From JBEKTW01 sp049515655 (GTDB taxonomy: Bacteria; Bacteroidota; Ignavibacteria; UBA10030; SZUA-254): a stretch of 64,000 nucleotides of DNA. Below the pieces are notes generated by a model. It was not told the DNA's origin, made no database searches, and worked only from the letters and a program-made list of their open reading frames with translations. The translations under genes and the position numbers were made by a program. Below, piece after piece: positions 54,612 to 63,908 of the stretch; the stretch's first letter is position 1, and each line of letters starts with the position of its first letter. The DNA lies in assembly GCA_049515655.1 (NCBI GenBank), contig JBEKTW010000003.1:124001-188000 (forward strand), in the 5' to 3' direction.

Positions 54612-56156
54612 ATGCGGAGGCATACAAATTCATTTCATATCCCTGAACGCTTTCTGAGGCAGATATGGAAGCACCGGCATTTCGCAACTCCGGTCTTGCA
54701 GACCGCCGACGGACAGCCGATTATCATTATCTCACCCGGTAAGTCGAATCCTGACGGAGGTCCGGATTTTATCGATGCCAGGATCCGGGTCGGCGACGTG
54801 CTGTACCGCGGTGACGTCGAGTTGCACCAAAACTGCATTGACTGGAGTCAACACGAGCATCATCTCGACCCGAAATATAACAGCGTGATTCTTCACGTCG
54901 TATTTCGCCGGGATCCTTCGGAGACTTCCACCCTCACGAAAAGCAAGCGAAGCGTTCCCGTTCTCGTCCTTGAACCTCACCTCGTCTCCACCCATCATGC
55001 ACTCTGGGACAAAATGATACGGGACGAACGCTCGGAGCGGCTTGCGACCATCAGATGCTGTTCCCTCAACGACGATGTCGACCCTGTGCTCATTCAGCGA
55101 TGGCTCCAGAAACTTGCCATCGAACGGTTTGAGCTTAAGGTGCGGCGATTCGAGGAACGCCTGAAGGAATTGGTTGATGACCAGAAGCTCTCGGTAAAAG
55201 AGCCTCCGGCCCGTTATGAAGAAACACCGTTCGGCCTCAATCCCGAAGACCTGCCTCCACCGGTTCATCGGTACTCACCGCGGGATTTCGGCAACATCCA
55301 GCTGTGGGAACAACTGTTGTACGAGGGATGCATGGAAGCGCTGGGCTTTTCAAAAAACCAGGATTCGTTCCTGAAGCTTGCAAGAAACCTGAAACTCCAG
55401 TTCTTCAAAGAGCACAACATACCGCCTCGCAATATCGTGCAGATCGAGGCGCTCCTTTTCGGTGTTGCAGGATTGCTCCCGCCGGTCCGCAGCCTCGATG
55501 AACGCCCGAGCAGAAAGTATGTGCTGGAACTGCGTCGTGCATGGAGGAAAATGAAACCACTATACCGGAATGAGAGATTGACCGAAGCCGAGTGGCAGTT
55601 TTTCCGGTTGCGTCCCGAAAATTTTCCGACGGTTCGCCTTGCGGGCGCGGCGCAACTGATTTCCAGGATACTCACACAGGATTTCTTTAAGACCCTTGTT
55701 CACACCGTCAAGGACGACGGGAGAGATACAGCGGAGAAACTCAACCCGCTGAGGTCAACATTCATAATCGCATTCGACGGGTTCTGGCAGCGTCATTTTC
55801 GATTTGGCGAGGAATCGGGGCGACCCTTAACGCTCCTCATCGGGAAGAGCCGGTCAGATGATATTGTAGTGAATATTGTACTTCCGATATGCTTGTTGTA
55901 TGCGAGGATCTTTAAGGATAAGGGTGTCCGGCAGGCGGCCTTGAAAATTTGTGAGGAATATCCCCCGCTCAGCCACAACGCCATAATTCGAATGATGGAG
56001 GGTCAGCTGACCAAAGGTAAGTGCAAACTCGGATCGGCAACGCTCCAGCAGGGCGCCTTGCAACTGTATAAATTCTATTGCGTGGAGGAACGATGCAAGG
56101 AGTGTGTTGTAGGAAAAATCGTCTTTAGATCCGTCCCTGCCGATATTTCCCGATGA
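54612..56156 (+). CDS. DUF2851 family protein
   Basis: 514 residues. Recognised as DUF2851 by the start FHIPERFLRQIWKHRHF, GKSNPDGGPDFIDARIRVGDVLYRGDVELHQNCIDWSQHEHHLDPKYNSVILHVVF (shown as consecutive parts of residues about 38-95), and the C-terminal CxxxxCxxC-like cluster (CVEERCKECVVGKI). The function is unknown; the Asp/Glu/His-rich first 100 residues suggest a nuclease- or hydrolase-like core, and the Cys cluster a metal site. Strong ribosome site GGGGAGG. It is convergent with the DUF4175 gene; GGCTCC (56208) and GGAGCC (56234) could form a hairpin near their shared end. Confidence 0.8.
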   Translation: MRRHTNSFHIPERFLRQIWKHRHFATPVLQTADGQPIIIISPGKSNPDGGPDFIDARIRVGDVLYRGDVELHQNCIDWSQHEHHLDPKYNSVILHVVFRRDPSETSTLTKSKRSVPVLVLEPHLVSTHHALWDKMIRDERSERLATIRCCSLNDDVDPVLIQRWLQKLAIERFELKVRRFEERLKELVDDQKLSVKEPPARYEETPFGLNPEDLPPPVHRYSPRDFGNIQLWEQLLYEGCMEALGFSKNQDSFLKLARNLKLQFFKEHNIPPRNIVQIEALLFGVAGLLPPVRSLDERPSRKYVLELRRAWRKMKPLYRNERLTEAEWQFFRLRPENFPTVRLAGAAQLISRILTQDFFKTLVHTVKDDGRDTAEKLNPLRSTFIIAFDGFWQRHFRFGEESGRPLTLLIGKSRSDDIVVNIVLPICLLYARIFKDKGVRQAALKICEEYPPLSHNAIIRMMEGQLTKGKCKLGSATLQQGALQLYKFYCVEERCKECVVGKIVFRSVPADISR

Positions 56157-56228
56157 ACCGCCGATCGCTTCTGGGTGCCGGGGAAAGGAACGCACATTTT
56201 CTTCTTCGGCTCCCGCTGGCCGTGGAAA

Positions 56229-59200
56229 TCAGTGGAGCCGGTCTTCCTTTTCCAGCTGCTCAAAGTACTTTTTGATCAATTCCTCATAGTCCTTCGAGTA
56301 TTTTCCTTCGAGGGCCTTGAGAAGTTCTTCGCGCAGCCTGTTTTTACCTTCCTGTGTCGTCACGTCGAAGTCCGACGGGCTTGCATGCGAGATAGAATTC
56401 CCGGTTTCTGCTCTGCGGCGTTTCTCGTAATCGCGTTCGCGCACGGAGCGCTGCGAATCAAGGAGCCGCGAGAGAATCCGATCCTGTTTTCTTATCGTTT
56501 CGGGATTGACATGGTTCTGCTCAAGGTCGGTTTGCACTTCCTTCATCTCCTGCGCCACACGGTCAATGTCGCCCAGAAGCCTGCTGTACTCACCGGCATT
56601 CTTGGCCTCGCGCGAAAGTTCTTCGAGCGATTTCTGGACAGCCGCTTGCTGGCCTGCAAGGCGCTGGTACTCCGCCATTTGCTGTTGCGTCAGACCTTCG
56701 CCCTGTCCCATGGCCGACTGTGTGCCTTGATTGATCGACCCCTGAGCACCTGCCATCTGCCCCAGTCGCCCCATCAAACCCGCCATGGTCATACCGCCTT
56801 CCCCGCCCTGCATCATGCCGTTGAGCGCATTCTGCATCATCATTGCTGCACGGTTCAGCGACCCCATGGCCTCGCCCTGTTTCGCCGATGTTCCGAGCGG
56901 ATTGCGGCTCTCCAAGCCCTGCATTGCATCTCCCATCTGCCGCATCGCATTGCCGATTTCTTTTCCCATCTCCGGACTGATTGCGAACGATTTCTTCGCA
57001 AGCTCTGCCATCTCATTGGCGACGTTGCCAAGATTGTTTATTTCTTCGTTTTGCCCTTCTGCGGCTTCCCTGAACCGTCGCGAATTGGGCTCAAGACTCT
57101 GAGTTTGATTTTTGAGATTCTCCTCGCGTTTTGAAAGCTCGAGAATATTCTCGATTTGCTTCCGCATCTTATTCACAACTTCCTTCATTTGCTTGTCGCT
57201 CAGGGCCTTCTTGACTTCCTGCATCTGCTCTTCGAACTGATTCAATCCATCCATCGCCTGCTGCTGATCTTCTTGAGCTTGCTGCATGTCCCCCGCCTTC
57301 ATCTTCTGCGCTGCGGAATTCATCTTTTGCTGGAGCTGTTGGTTTTGCAATTGCTGCTGTGCTTTCGACATCTCTTGCAACGGCATCTCTTTCGGAAACT
57401 CGTCCATCTTATCCTTCAGGTCCTTTGTCTCTTTCTGGAGTGAATCCGCCTGTTGCTGCAGGTCCTGTTGCTGGCGGGCGAGATCGTTTCGTTTTTGCTC
57501 GTCCGAGGGATTCGTTTTTGAAGCCTGCTGCTTGAGCGCCTCCTGCTGCTTCTTCAGCTCTTCCGCGCGCTTGAGAAGCTCATCAATCTTTTGTTCGATT
57601 GCGATGCGCTTCAGCAGCTCGATGGTTCGCTCCAGACTCTGGCGAAACTGTTCCTCAGAGAACTTCAACTGCTCCGTGGCCTGCTTCATCTGCTCCGGAG
57701 ATAATTGCTTCGTCGACTCCCGCAATTTCTTGAGCGCTTCCTGTAACTCCGGCGATTTCAGTTGATCCATCAGTTTTTGGAGCTCAAGATACTTTTCGAG
57801 CGTTTCATCGGAGAGAACCTTGTTCTCTTCCATCTTTTTCACCGATTCATCGAGTTTTTGAGAAGCATCTTCCAGCTTCTTCTTCATGGACTCGTATCGC
57901 TGGAGCATTTGCTCGGCCTTGTTTTGCTGCTGCCAGTCCAATTTCTCGCGATTTTGTTTTTTCAACTCACGCTGCAAATCCTCAACATCATGTTTAAGCT
58001 CTTCCGCCTGCCTAGCGACATTTTTCATCGATTCCATTGATTGAACCTGGTCATGTGAAACGTCGGAAAAAACCTCTTCAAGGGACGGCAGCCGGAGCAG
58101 ATAGGTCTCGCTTTTACCCGCCTTCGGTCCGTTAACCTCGTCGTTGTCAAACACTTCGACGTAATAGGAAACAGCGTCTTCGGGAACGAGATGCATGGAA
58201 GAGAGATCCCAGGCGTACGGTATTTCCATCACGATTTGATCGTTTCGCGCGAGAGGAATGTTGACATACGTCGCCGCGGTGTCAGGCTGTTCGTAGCGAG
58301 ACTGGACTAATTTATAGGCAAGCCGGAGTTGTGAGAACCCAAAATCGTCCTTAATGCGGATGAAGAGGTTGAGTTTCATTTCCTCCGTCAGCTCGACATT
58401 TTTCGCGGGCGCAAGGATCTCGGCGGTCGGATATTCATCGGGAAGTGCTTTAATCGTGTATTCAACTGGAAAAATATTCGCCAGTCCATTCCGTCCCACG
58501 ATCTGGAAATGATACGTCCTGTCCCGTTTGATCCCGATACTGCCGACAGCCCAGGCTTCCCCGCACTTCAACGGTACCATCGTGCTGTCGTTGAATACCA
58601 TCGATGCTTCCGAAAGCTCTTCGCTAGCCGTCAATCGCACATCGACCCTCGACCCCGGATAGGCGCTGACGTCTCCGACATTCTCGTCGAGAAGCCTGGG
58701 AGACAATCGCGTGTACGAAGGAAGTGTCACCTTCAACTGAAACGAACGAACGAGCGGACGGTCAACGACGGTGATCTTGAATTTATCACTTTTATTCTCC
58801 TCGACTGAGACAAAGTACTCCGTAGTCGACTTAAGGCTGCCCAACTCCGTATGAAATGCACCGTCGGTTCCGGCCTGCAGTACCTGAGCGTCAAATTCCA
58901 GCTGACCTTCCGGGCGCATCATCAGAGAGAGCTTCCGGCGGGATGCACCGAGCACGCGGACCGTGACAGGAACGCTCTCGCCGCGGACAACTTCCGTATT
59001 TCCCGGTTCCACGACGAACCGGATTTCCTGGGTGACTGCGTAGGATGTATTATAGTTCGCGATGCGATAGATCGATCCGAGAAATCCCGAGGGAGAAACA
59101 ACGAACACAAGAAGAAATACACCGAACGCGTACGTGACAAATTTCCGAAACCTTTTCACGCGCGTGTCGCTGACCGCTCCCGTGAAATCAAGCGGTTGAA

Positions 59201-59645
59201 TTTGCTGATAGAGGTCGGTGAACGACGCATCGATGAGAGCAGAAGAATAAATCTGTTGAAGGGTATTGCGCGCTTCGTATATCTGGAGCGCATCCACCAG
59301 GCGGTCTCGGATAGACGGGAAATGCACACCCACTTTGAGCGCAATTGACATCTCAGTATCGATCTTCAAGAAGCCAAAGGAACGCAAGAGCGGACGGAGG
59401 ACGAACCATCCGGCACAACCGCCGATACACAGGAGAACCGCAACGAAGAGAACCGTTCTTTCCGCAACTCCCAAAGAAAAGATTTCTTCAAGCAGAATTC
59501 CGGGAAGGACAATAGAAATTGTAACAAGGATTGTAGCCAGACTGCCATAGAGAAGAGAAAGACGATTCTCCTTTCTTCTCACCGCATCAAGGCGTTGAAG
59601 TATCTCTGAATAAAGCGGCGAACTATTTTGCTGCCCCGTTTCCAC
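56229..59645 (-). CDS. DUF4175 family membrane protein with long coiled coil
   Basis: 1138 residues. Two TM helices near the N-terminus (about 30-55 and 62-85) and a third near 170-190, then a beta-rich region (about 200-520), then a very long Gln/Lys/Glu-rich coiled coil (about 530-830, e.g. QMKQATEQLKFSEEQFRQSLER), followed by a Met/Gly-rich segment (GGEGGMTMAGLMGRLGQMAGAQG) and a final helical tail. This architecture and the start MExGQQNSSPLYSEILQRLD fit the DUF4175 family of the FCB group. Location: inner membrane with a large periplasmic part. The function is unknown. It is 12 bases downstream of the DUF4159 gene; the two families commonly pair. Confidence 0.85.
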   Translation of the reverse strand: METGQQNSSPLYSEILQRLDAVRRKENRLSLLYGSLATILVTISIVLPGILLEEIFSLGVAERTVLFVAVLLCIGGCAGWFVLRPLLRSFGFLKIDTEMSIALKVGVHFPSIRDRLVDALQIYEARNTLQQIYSSALIDASFTDLYQQIQPLDFTGAVSDTRVKRFRKFVTYAFGVFLLVFVVSPSGFLGSIYRIANYNTSYAVTQEIRFVVEPGNTEVVRGESVPVTVRVLGASRRKLSLMMRPEGQLEFDAQVLQAGTDGAFHTELGSLKSTTEYFVSVEENKSDKFKITVVDRPLVRSFQLKVTLPSYTRLSPRLLDENVGDVSAYPGSRVDVRLTASEELSEASMVFNDSTMVPLKCGEAWAVGSIGIKRDRTYHFQIVGRNGLANIFPVEYTIKALPDEYPTAEILAPAKNVELTEEMKLNLFIRIKDDFGFSQLRLAYKLVQSRYEQPDTAATYVNIPLARNDQIVMEIPYAWDLSSMHLVPEDAVSYYVEVFDNDEVNGPKAGKSETYLLRLPSLEEVFSDVSHDQVQSMESMKNVARQAEELKHDVEDLQRELKKQNREKLDWQQQNKAEQMLQRYESMKKKLEDASQKLDESVKKMEENKVLSDETLEKYLELQKLMDQLKSPELQEALKKLRESTKQLSPEQMKQATEQLKFSEEQFRQSLERTIELLKRIAIEQKIDELLKRAEELKKQQEALKQQASKTNPSDEQKRNDLARQQQDLQQQADSLQKETKDLKDKMDEFPKEMPLQEMSKAQQQLQNQQLQQKMNSAAQKMKAGDMQQAQEDQQQAMDGLNQFEEQMQEVKKALSDKQMKEVVNKMRKQIENILELSKREENLKNQTQSLEPNSRRFREAAEGQNEEINNLGNVANEMAELAKKSFAISPEMGKEIGNAMRQMGDAMQGLESRNPLGTSAKQGEAMGSLNRAAMMMQNALNGMMQGGEGGMTMAGLMGRLGQMAGAQGSINQGTQSAMGQGEGLTQQQMAEYQRLAGQQAAVQKSLEELSREAKNAGEYSRLLGDIDRVAQEMKEVQTDLEQNHVNPETIRKQDRILSRLLDSQRSVRERDYEKRRRAETGNSISHASPSDFDVTTQEGKNRLREELLKALEGKYSKDYEELIKKYFEQLEKEDRLH

Positions 59646-59657
59646 TAAGCAAACACC

Positions 59658-60329
59658 TTAATGGGTTAACGCCCAGACGACGAGATTTGTTCCGAAACGG
59701 AGCGCCTCTTCGCGTTTCTCCGGCGGGTCCCCATGGAGCTCGGGAGGATCCCAGCCGTCACTCGGGTTGGATTCATACGTATAATAGACGACAAGCCGAC
59801 CGTTGTGAAATAATCCGAATCCTTGCGGTGGTTTTCCGTCGTGCTCGTGCGTTTTTGGAGGACCGCCGGGCAACTCATAGAAGCAATGATACAGGCCGAA
59901 TGAAAACGGCAGCTCGCGCAATTCCTGTTCCGGGAAGACCTTTTTGATCTCACGGCGAAACGCCTTGTCCATACCGTAATCGTCGTCTGCATACATGAAT
60001 CCGCCATTTTCCAGATACGTCCTCAATCGCTTAACCTCGTCATCGTTGAATGCGAGATTACCATGACCGGTTATAAATATAAACGGATAGGTAAAGAATT
60101 TGTCGCTGGAGATTTCGACAAACTGGTAATTGGGGTCGACATCGATGCCGGTGTTCTGTTGAACGAACTGAAGGAGATTCACTTCCTCGAGCGGGTCGTT
60201 GTACCAATCACCGCCGCCAACATACTTGAGCCGTGCGATTTTGAACGAGCTGCTGAACTTCACAGCCTGCGCGGAAGTCTCAACGCAGGCGAAGATGAAC
60301 ACACAGAAGAGCATGAACAGTTTTTTCAT
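59658..60329 (-). CDS. DUF4159 family exported protein
   Basis: 223 residues from ATG 60329, where the signal peptide MKKLFMLFCVFIFACVETSAQ begins; the frame extends 12 codons upstream. The mature protein opens VKFSSSFKIARLKYVGGGDWYNDPLEEVNLLQF, then FIFITGHGNLAFNDDEVKRLRTYLENGGFMYADDDYGMD, which matches DUF4159 (a glutamine-amidotransferase-like fold). The function is unknown; gene pairing with DUF4175 and other BatA/MoxR-type genes is common. It lies downstream of ftsZ on the same strand, but a 230-base structured gap separates them. Confidence 0.85.
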   Translation of the reverse strand: MKKLFMLFCVFIFACVETSAQAVKFSSSFKIARLKYVGGGDWYNDPLEEVNLLQFVQQNTGIDVDPNYQFVEISSDKFFTYPFIFITGHGNLAFNDDEVKRLRTYLENGGFMYADDDYGMDKAFRREIKKVFPEQELRELPFSFGLYHCFYELPGGPPKTHEHDGKPPQGFGLFHNGRLVVYYTYESNPSDGWDPPELHGDPPEKREEALRFGTNLVVWALTH

Positions 60330-60375
60330 ATAGGAAAAGGTATGAAATAGGACACGAAGATGCAAGAAAGACGTA

Positions 60376-60544
60376 GCGGTTTTACCGCATAGGAATAACT
60401 CGATGACAGGAAGACTTAGCGGCTACTTCGCCCCTAAGCATGGAGACGGAGGTCGTTAGCGTGACAAAATATCAGGATAGCGCGCCGACATGTGCACGCT
60501 ATCCTGTACCATTAACGACCTCTCCACGAGGCCGCAGAGGAGAG
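60376..60544. repeat. Multi-hairpin structured region between ftsZ and the DUF4159 gene
   Basis: Four hairpins lie within 169 bases. (1) GCGGT/ACCGC with a TTT loop at 60376-60388. (2) CTTAGCGGC (60415-60423) and GCCCCTAAG (60430-60438), one mismatch. (3) A nested pair: GAGGTCGTTA (60449-60458) with TAACGACCTC (60513-60522), enclosing CAGGATAGCG (60473-60482) with CGCTATCCTG (60497-60506), both perfect 10-bp stems. (4) CTCTCC (60520-60525) with GGAGAG (60539-60544). No T-tract follows on either strand, so a simple terminator is unlikely. It may be a repeat element, a small RNA or an RNA processing site. Confidence 0.6.
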
Positions 60545-60558
60545 AACGATAATTACAA

Positions 60559-61734
60559 TCAATCCATGATCTTACGGAGGAACGCGGGCTTGTCGGCATC
60601 GATATTTTCAGTTCTTGCCTGCGGCTCTGGCTCCTCTGAGCGGAACGGATTGAGCGGGATATCAATCCCCTTGCGCATATAGGCCGGCTCGTCGAGTTTC
60701 TGCAAATCGTGCAGCCCCGCCGGAATCCGGTCTATCGCTTTCGACGCGGGCTTTGCAACGCGCACCGTGCCGATTCCGCGCTTGTTGAACCCGGTCGCGA
60801 TGACGGTAACCATCATTTCTTCGCCAAGATTCTCGTTGATGACGGCACCCATAATCACGTTCGCGTCTTCGCCAGCCGCTTCATGGATGATGCTGACCGC
60901 TTCGTCAACTTCCACGAGGGACATCGACGGACCGCCGGTCACGTTCACCAGCACTCCCTGCGCACCGGAGATCGAGACGCCTTCGAGCAACGGACTTGAA
61001 ATCGCCGCCTGCGCGGCTTCCACCGCCCGGTTTTCACCGGTCGCGACACCCGAGCCCATCAGGGCATCGCCCATCTCGCGCATGATCGTGCGAACATCGG
61101 CGAAATCCACGTTGATAAGACCGGGGACCGTGATCAGCTCCGAGATGCCGCGTGTAGCATTGTGCAGCACATCATTGGCCCTGTCAAAGGCCTCCTGGAG
61201 AGGTGTATTCCGCTCAACGATCGAAAGCAGCTTTTGATTCGGAATGACGATGAGCGTATCGACATGCTTCTTCATTTCCTCGATACCGATGTCCGCCTGT
61301 CCCATCCGTTTCTTACCCTCGCAACTAAACGGTTTGGTCACGACGCCGACGACCAGCGCGCCGATACTTTTGGCGACGTTGGCGACGACAGGTCCTCCGC
61401 CGGTTCCGGTTCCGCCGCCCATGCCGGCGGTGACGAACACCATGTCGCTGCCCGCAAGCGAACGGGCGATTTCATCCCTGTCCTCTTCCACGGCACGCTG
61501 TCCGATGGTCGGGTCAGCCCCGGCGCCCAGACCGCGCGTCAGGTTCTTCCCGATTTGAATCTTGTTTGGCGCCTTGTTTCGTTCCAGCGCCTGCATATCG
61601 CAATTGATCGCAAAGAAATCCACTCCCTGCAATCCTTTGTCGATCATGCTGTTGATGGCGTTTCCGCCACCACCGCCCACTCCCACCACACGAATTTTTG
61701 CCCCGTGGTCGAAGTAATTATCCAGTTCTATCAC
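60559..61734 (-). CDS. ftsZ: Cell division protein FtsZ
   Basis: 391 residues. The tubulin-like GTPase that forms the division ring. GTP-binding GMGGGTGTGGGP, N-terminal VVGVGGGGGNAINSMI, T7 loop region NVDFADVRTIM with the catalytic Asp. After about residue 320 comes a variable linker and a C-terminal peptide AFLRKIMD, which should bind FtsA. It follows ftsA; the 115 bases between them include word repeats. It ends the murB-ftsQ-ftsA-ftsZ group in this window. Confidence 0.98.
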   Translation of the reverse strand: MIELDNYFDHGAKIRVVGVGGGGGNAINSMIDKGLQGVDFFAINCDMQALERNKAPNKIQIGKNLTRGLGAGADPTIGQRAVEEDRDEIARSLAGSDMVFVTAGMGGGTGTGGGPVVANVAKSIGALVVGVVTKPFSCEGKKRMGQADIGIEEMKKHVDTLIVIPNQKLLSIVERNTPLQEAFDRANDVLHNATRGISELITVPGLINVDFADVRTIMREMGDALMGSGVATGENRAVEAAQAAISSPLLEGVSISGAQGVLVNVTGGPSMSLVEVDEAVSIIHEAAGEDANVIMGAVINENLGEEMMVTVIATGFNKRGIGTVRVAKPASKAIDRIPAGLHDLQKLDEPAYMRKGIDIPLNPFRSEEPEPQARTENIDADKPAFLRKIMD

Positions 61735-61849
61735 TATCGTTTCTCCTCTGTTGTTGATAGTTGTTAGTTAATGGTTATTAGTTAGTTATTTATCCAATCT
61801 TAATTTCCAGCCTCTGACTTCCGGCACTTTGCTCCTAGCGTTTTCCTTG
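61735..61849. repeat. Word-repeat spacer between ftsA and ftsZ
   Basis: 115 bases. On this strand it reads TGTTGTTGATAGTTGTTAG, then TTAATGGTTATTAGTTAG, then TTCCAGCCTCTGACTTCCGG: reshuffled short words like those at the other gene-free gaps. It separates ftsA from ftsZ inside the division cluster. The ftsZ ribosome site (GGAGAAACG on the minus strand) lies at its edge. Confidence 0.65.
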
Positions 61850-63088
61850 TCACAGCTCGTCAAACCAGCTCTTCATTTTGCTGAAGATGCTTTTTAATGA
61901 ATGGCCGCCTTTTCCGTTGTTGAAAGTCAGTGGGGCGGCATCCTTGTTGCGCAATCCGTGCAGGACGAGGCCGACGCAGGTTGCATACATCGGATTTTCA
62001 ATTTCGCGAACCAATCCGGCGTTAAATCCCGACGGCACACCAATCTTGACCGGCATGCCCAACACCTCACGCGCGAGCTCCGCCGACCCCTTGATAAGCG
62101 AGCCCCCGCCTGTCAGCACAACGCCGGCAGAGAGGTGACGCGAATACCCTGAACGCTTGATCTCGATCGCCGCGATCTCAAAAATCTCCTCCATCCGCGG
62201 CTGGATGATCTGCGCGAGCAATCGCTTATCGATATCCAGCGGCGGACGCCCGCCGATGCCCGGGAGCGTGATGGGCTCGTCATCGACGACGCTGGGAAGA
62301 TAAGCGAAGCCGTGCTGGCATTTCAGTCTCTCCGCCTGTTCGGTGAGAACACCCAGGCCTTTGCGGATGTCGTTCGTCACCTGGTTGCCGGCGATAGGGA
62401 TTACTGCCGTGTGACGGATCGTCCGGTCTTCGAATACCGCCAAATCGGTTGTCCCGCCGCCGACGTCGAGCAGCGCGATGCCGACTTCCTTTTCCTCTTC
62501 GTCGAGCACGGCGTAGCTGGATGCCAGCGGTTCGAGAACCATGTCGCGTATCTGGAGTCCGGCGCGTTGAACGCACTTGCAGATATTCTGGGCCGCGGTC
62601 ACTAACCCCGTGATGATGTGGACGTTGGCTTCCAGACGAACGCCGGACATTCCGACGGGGTCGAATACCCCATCCTGCCCGTCGATAATAAACTCCTGCG
62701 GAATAACATGAATGATCCTGCGGTCAGAGGGAAGCGCCACTCGTTTCGTATCTTCAATGAGGCGGTTCACGTCGGCCTGCGTTATTTCGTGCTCCGTTCC
62801 GCTGACGGCAATCACACCGCGACTTTGAAAACTCTGGATATGGTCGCCGGCGATGCCAACAATCACCGATTGAATTTTGATGCCCGAACGAGCTTCGGCT
62901 TCCGAAATCGCGACCTGAATTGACCGAACCGTTTTATCGATATTCGTCACGACTCCACGTGTCAGTCCACCCGAGGCGCTCTTGCCAATGCCGAGGACGT
63001 TGAACCGCCCGCTGTCGTCCACCGCCGCAACGACGGCGCACACCTTCGTTGTGCCAATATCCAATCCGACAACAATATTATGTTCCAT
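61850..63088 (-). CDS. ftsA: Cell division protein FtsA
   Basis: 412 residues. An actin-like ATPase that ties FtsZ to the membrane. GLDIGTTKVCAVVA (phosphate-1), ALLDVGGGTTDLAVF (phosphate-2) and VVLTGGGSLIKG (adenosine), with the FtsA-specific 1C subdomain between about 85 and 165. The C-terminal SLKSIFSKMKSWFDEL is an amphipathic helix, the membrane-targeting sequence. It is 19 bases downstream of ftsQ. Confidence 0.97.
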   Translation of the reverse strand: MEHNIVVGLDIGTTKVCAVVAAVDDSGRFNVLGIGKSASGGLTRGVVTNIDKTVRSIQVAISEAEARSGIKIQSVIVGIAGDHIQSFQSRGVIAVSGTEHEITQADVNRLIEDTKRVALPSDRRIIHVIPQEFIIDGQDGVFDPVGMSGVRLEANVHIITGLVTAAQNICKCVQRAGLQIRDMVLEPLASSYAVLDEEEKEVGIALLDVGGGTTDLAVFEDRTIRHTAVIPIAGNQVTNDIRKGLGVLTEQAERLKCQHGFAYLPSVVDDEPITLPGIGGRPPLDIDKRLLAQIIQPRMEEIFEIAAIEIKRSGYSRHLSAGVVLTGGGSLIKGSAELAREVLGMPVKIGVPSGFNAGLVREIENPMYATCVGLVLHGLRNKDAAPLTFNNGKGGHSLKSIFSKMKSWFDEL

Positions 63089-63107
63089 GCCCTTTCCTTT
63101 TAAGATA

Positions 63108-63908
63108 TTACGACGGAACCTTTTTCAACGATTCCTTTTGTCGATCCCACTTCGCGACAACCTGCCCGTCGTAGCGCAAATCGACAGCTTGAAGTAGTTG
63201 TAGCATATTCGGTTTTCCATAGCCAATCAGGAACGATTGAAACAGCACGAGCTTCTTCCCGAAATCCCCTCGTCCCAGTGTGATAGGGATTCCTCCTTCG
63301 GTCGAGTAGAGAACTACTTCACCGCCCATATTCATGTTGACTTCGGAAATGACATGATAGAGGTCGGTGCGTTGCGCGATCTGAAGGATGTTGATTGCTT
63401 CAAATACATCACTCTGATTCATGGCTACACCGACCCGAACGCTCTCCGCGCCCGCTACTCCGTTGACCAACGGAAGGTCAAACGTTGTCGTCGAAACGCG
63501 ATGGGGAAGCACCATGCCTTCTGCATCGATACAGTACAACTGGCTGCCGCTCAAAGCTGCAATCGGGTCGCGCTCGACGATACTGATGTACAACCCGTTT
63601 GGCAATTGCCGGCTGACTATCGCCGACTTTATCAGCGGCTGGGAATACAGACGCTGCCGGACAGCAAAAAGATCTGTTTGATACATCAACGCCTGCGGCT
63701 GGATATTCGCCAAGGCAACAAGTTCCTTCGCGGACATGATGCGCGCGCCTTCAACCACGACTCGCTGCACGATAAGCGTTTCCTTCCACTGCATAGATAG
63801 GATGAAAATCATCATGAAGCCTATCACCAGCGGAATATGCAGCCATACTCCGATGCTGGATCGGGCTGACTGCTGTCGTGGTCGAGCCGGTGTGACAATT
63901 TCTTCCAT
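63108..63908 (-). CDS. ftsQ: Cell division protein FtsQ/DivIB
   Basis: 266 residues. A bitopic divisome protein. A short cytoplasmic tail rich in Arg, one TM helix (about 25-43, WLHIPLVIGFMMIFIL), then a POTRA domain (about 48-115, LIVQRVVVEGARIMSAKELVALANIQ; here in consecutive parts) and a beta domain to the end. The family is weakly conserved, but its position between murB and ftsA makes the call secure. Its ATG overlaps the murB stop by one base (TGATG). Confidence 0.93.
   Translation of the reverse strand: MEEIVTPARPRQQSARSSIGVWLHIPLVIGFMMIFILSMQWKETLIVQRVVVEGARIMSAKELVALANIQPQALMYQTDLFAVRQRLYSQPLIKSAIVSRQLPNGLYISIVERDPIAALSGSQLYCIDAEGMVLPHRVSTTTFDLPLVNGVAGAESVRVGVAMNQSDVFEAINILQIAQRTDLYHVISEVNMNMGGEVVLYSTEGGIPITLGRGDFGKKLVLFQSFLIGYGKPNMLQLLQAVDLRYDGQVVAKWDRQKESLKKVPS

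Noticed and set aside
56208..56239. Possible terminator hairpin between the DUF2851 and DUF4175 genes
   Set aside because: GGCTCC/GGAGCC can pair, but there is no T-run on either strand and the arm overlaps the DUF4175 end, so I do not call a terminator.
57156..58040. Leucine/cysteine-rich plus-strand frames opposite the DUF4175 coiled coil
   Set aside because: They arise from antisense reading of Gln/Lys/Glu-rich codons; no start signals or family match.
60449..60522. Integron attC-like site in the palindrome near ftsZ
   Set aside because: The arms contain GTTA/TAAC, but the required GTTRRRY/RYYYAAC cores are not present and no integrase or cassette array is near.
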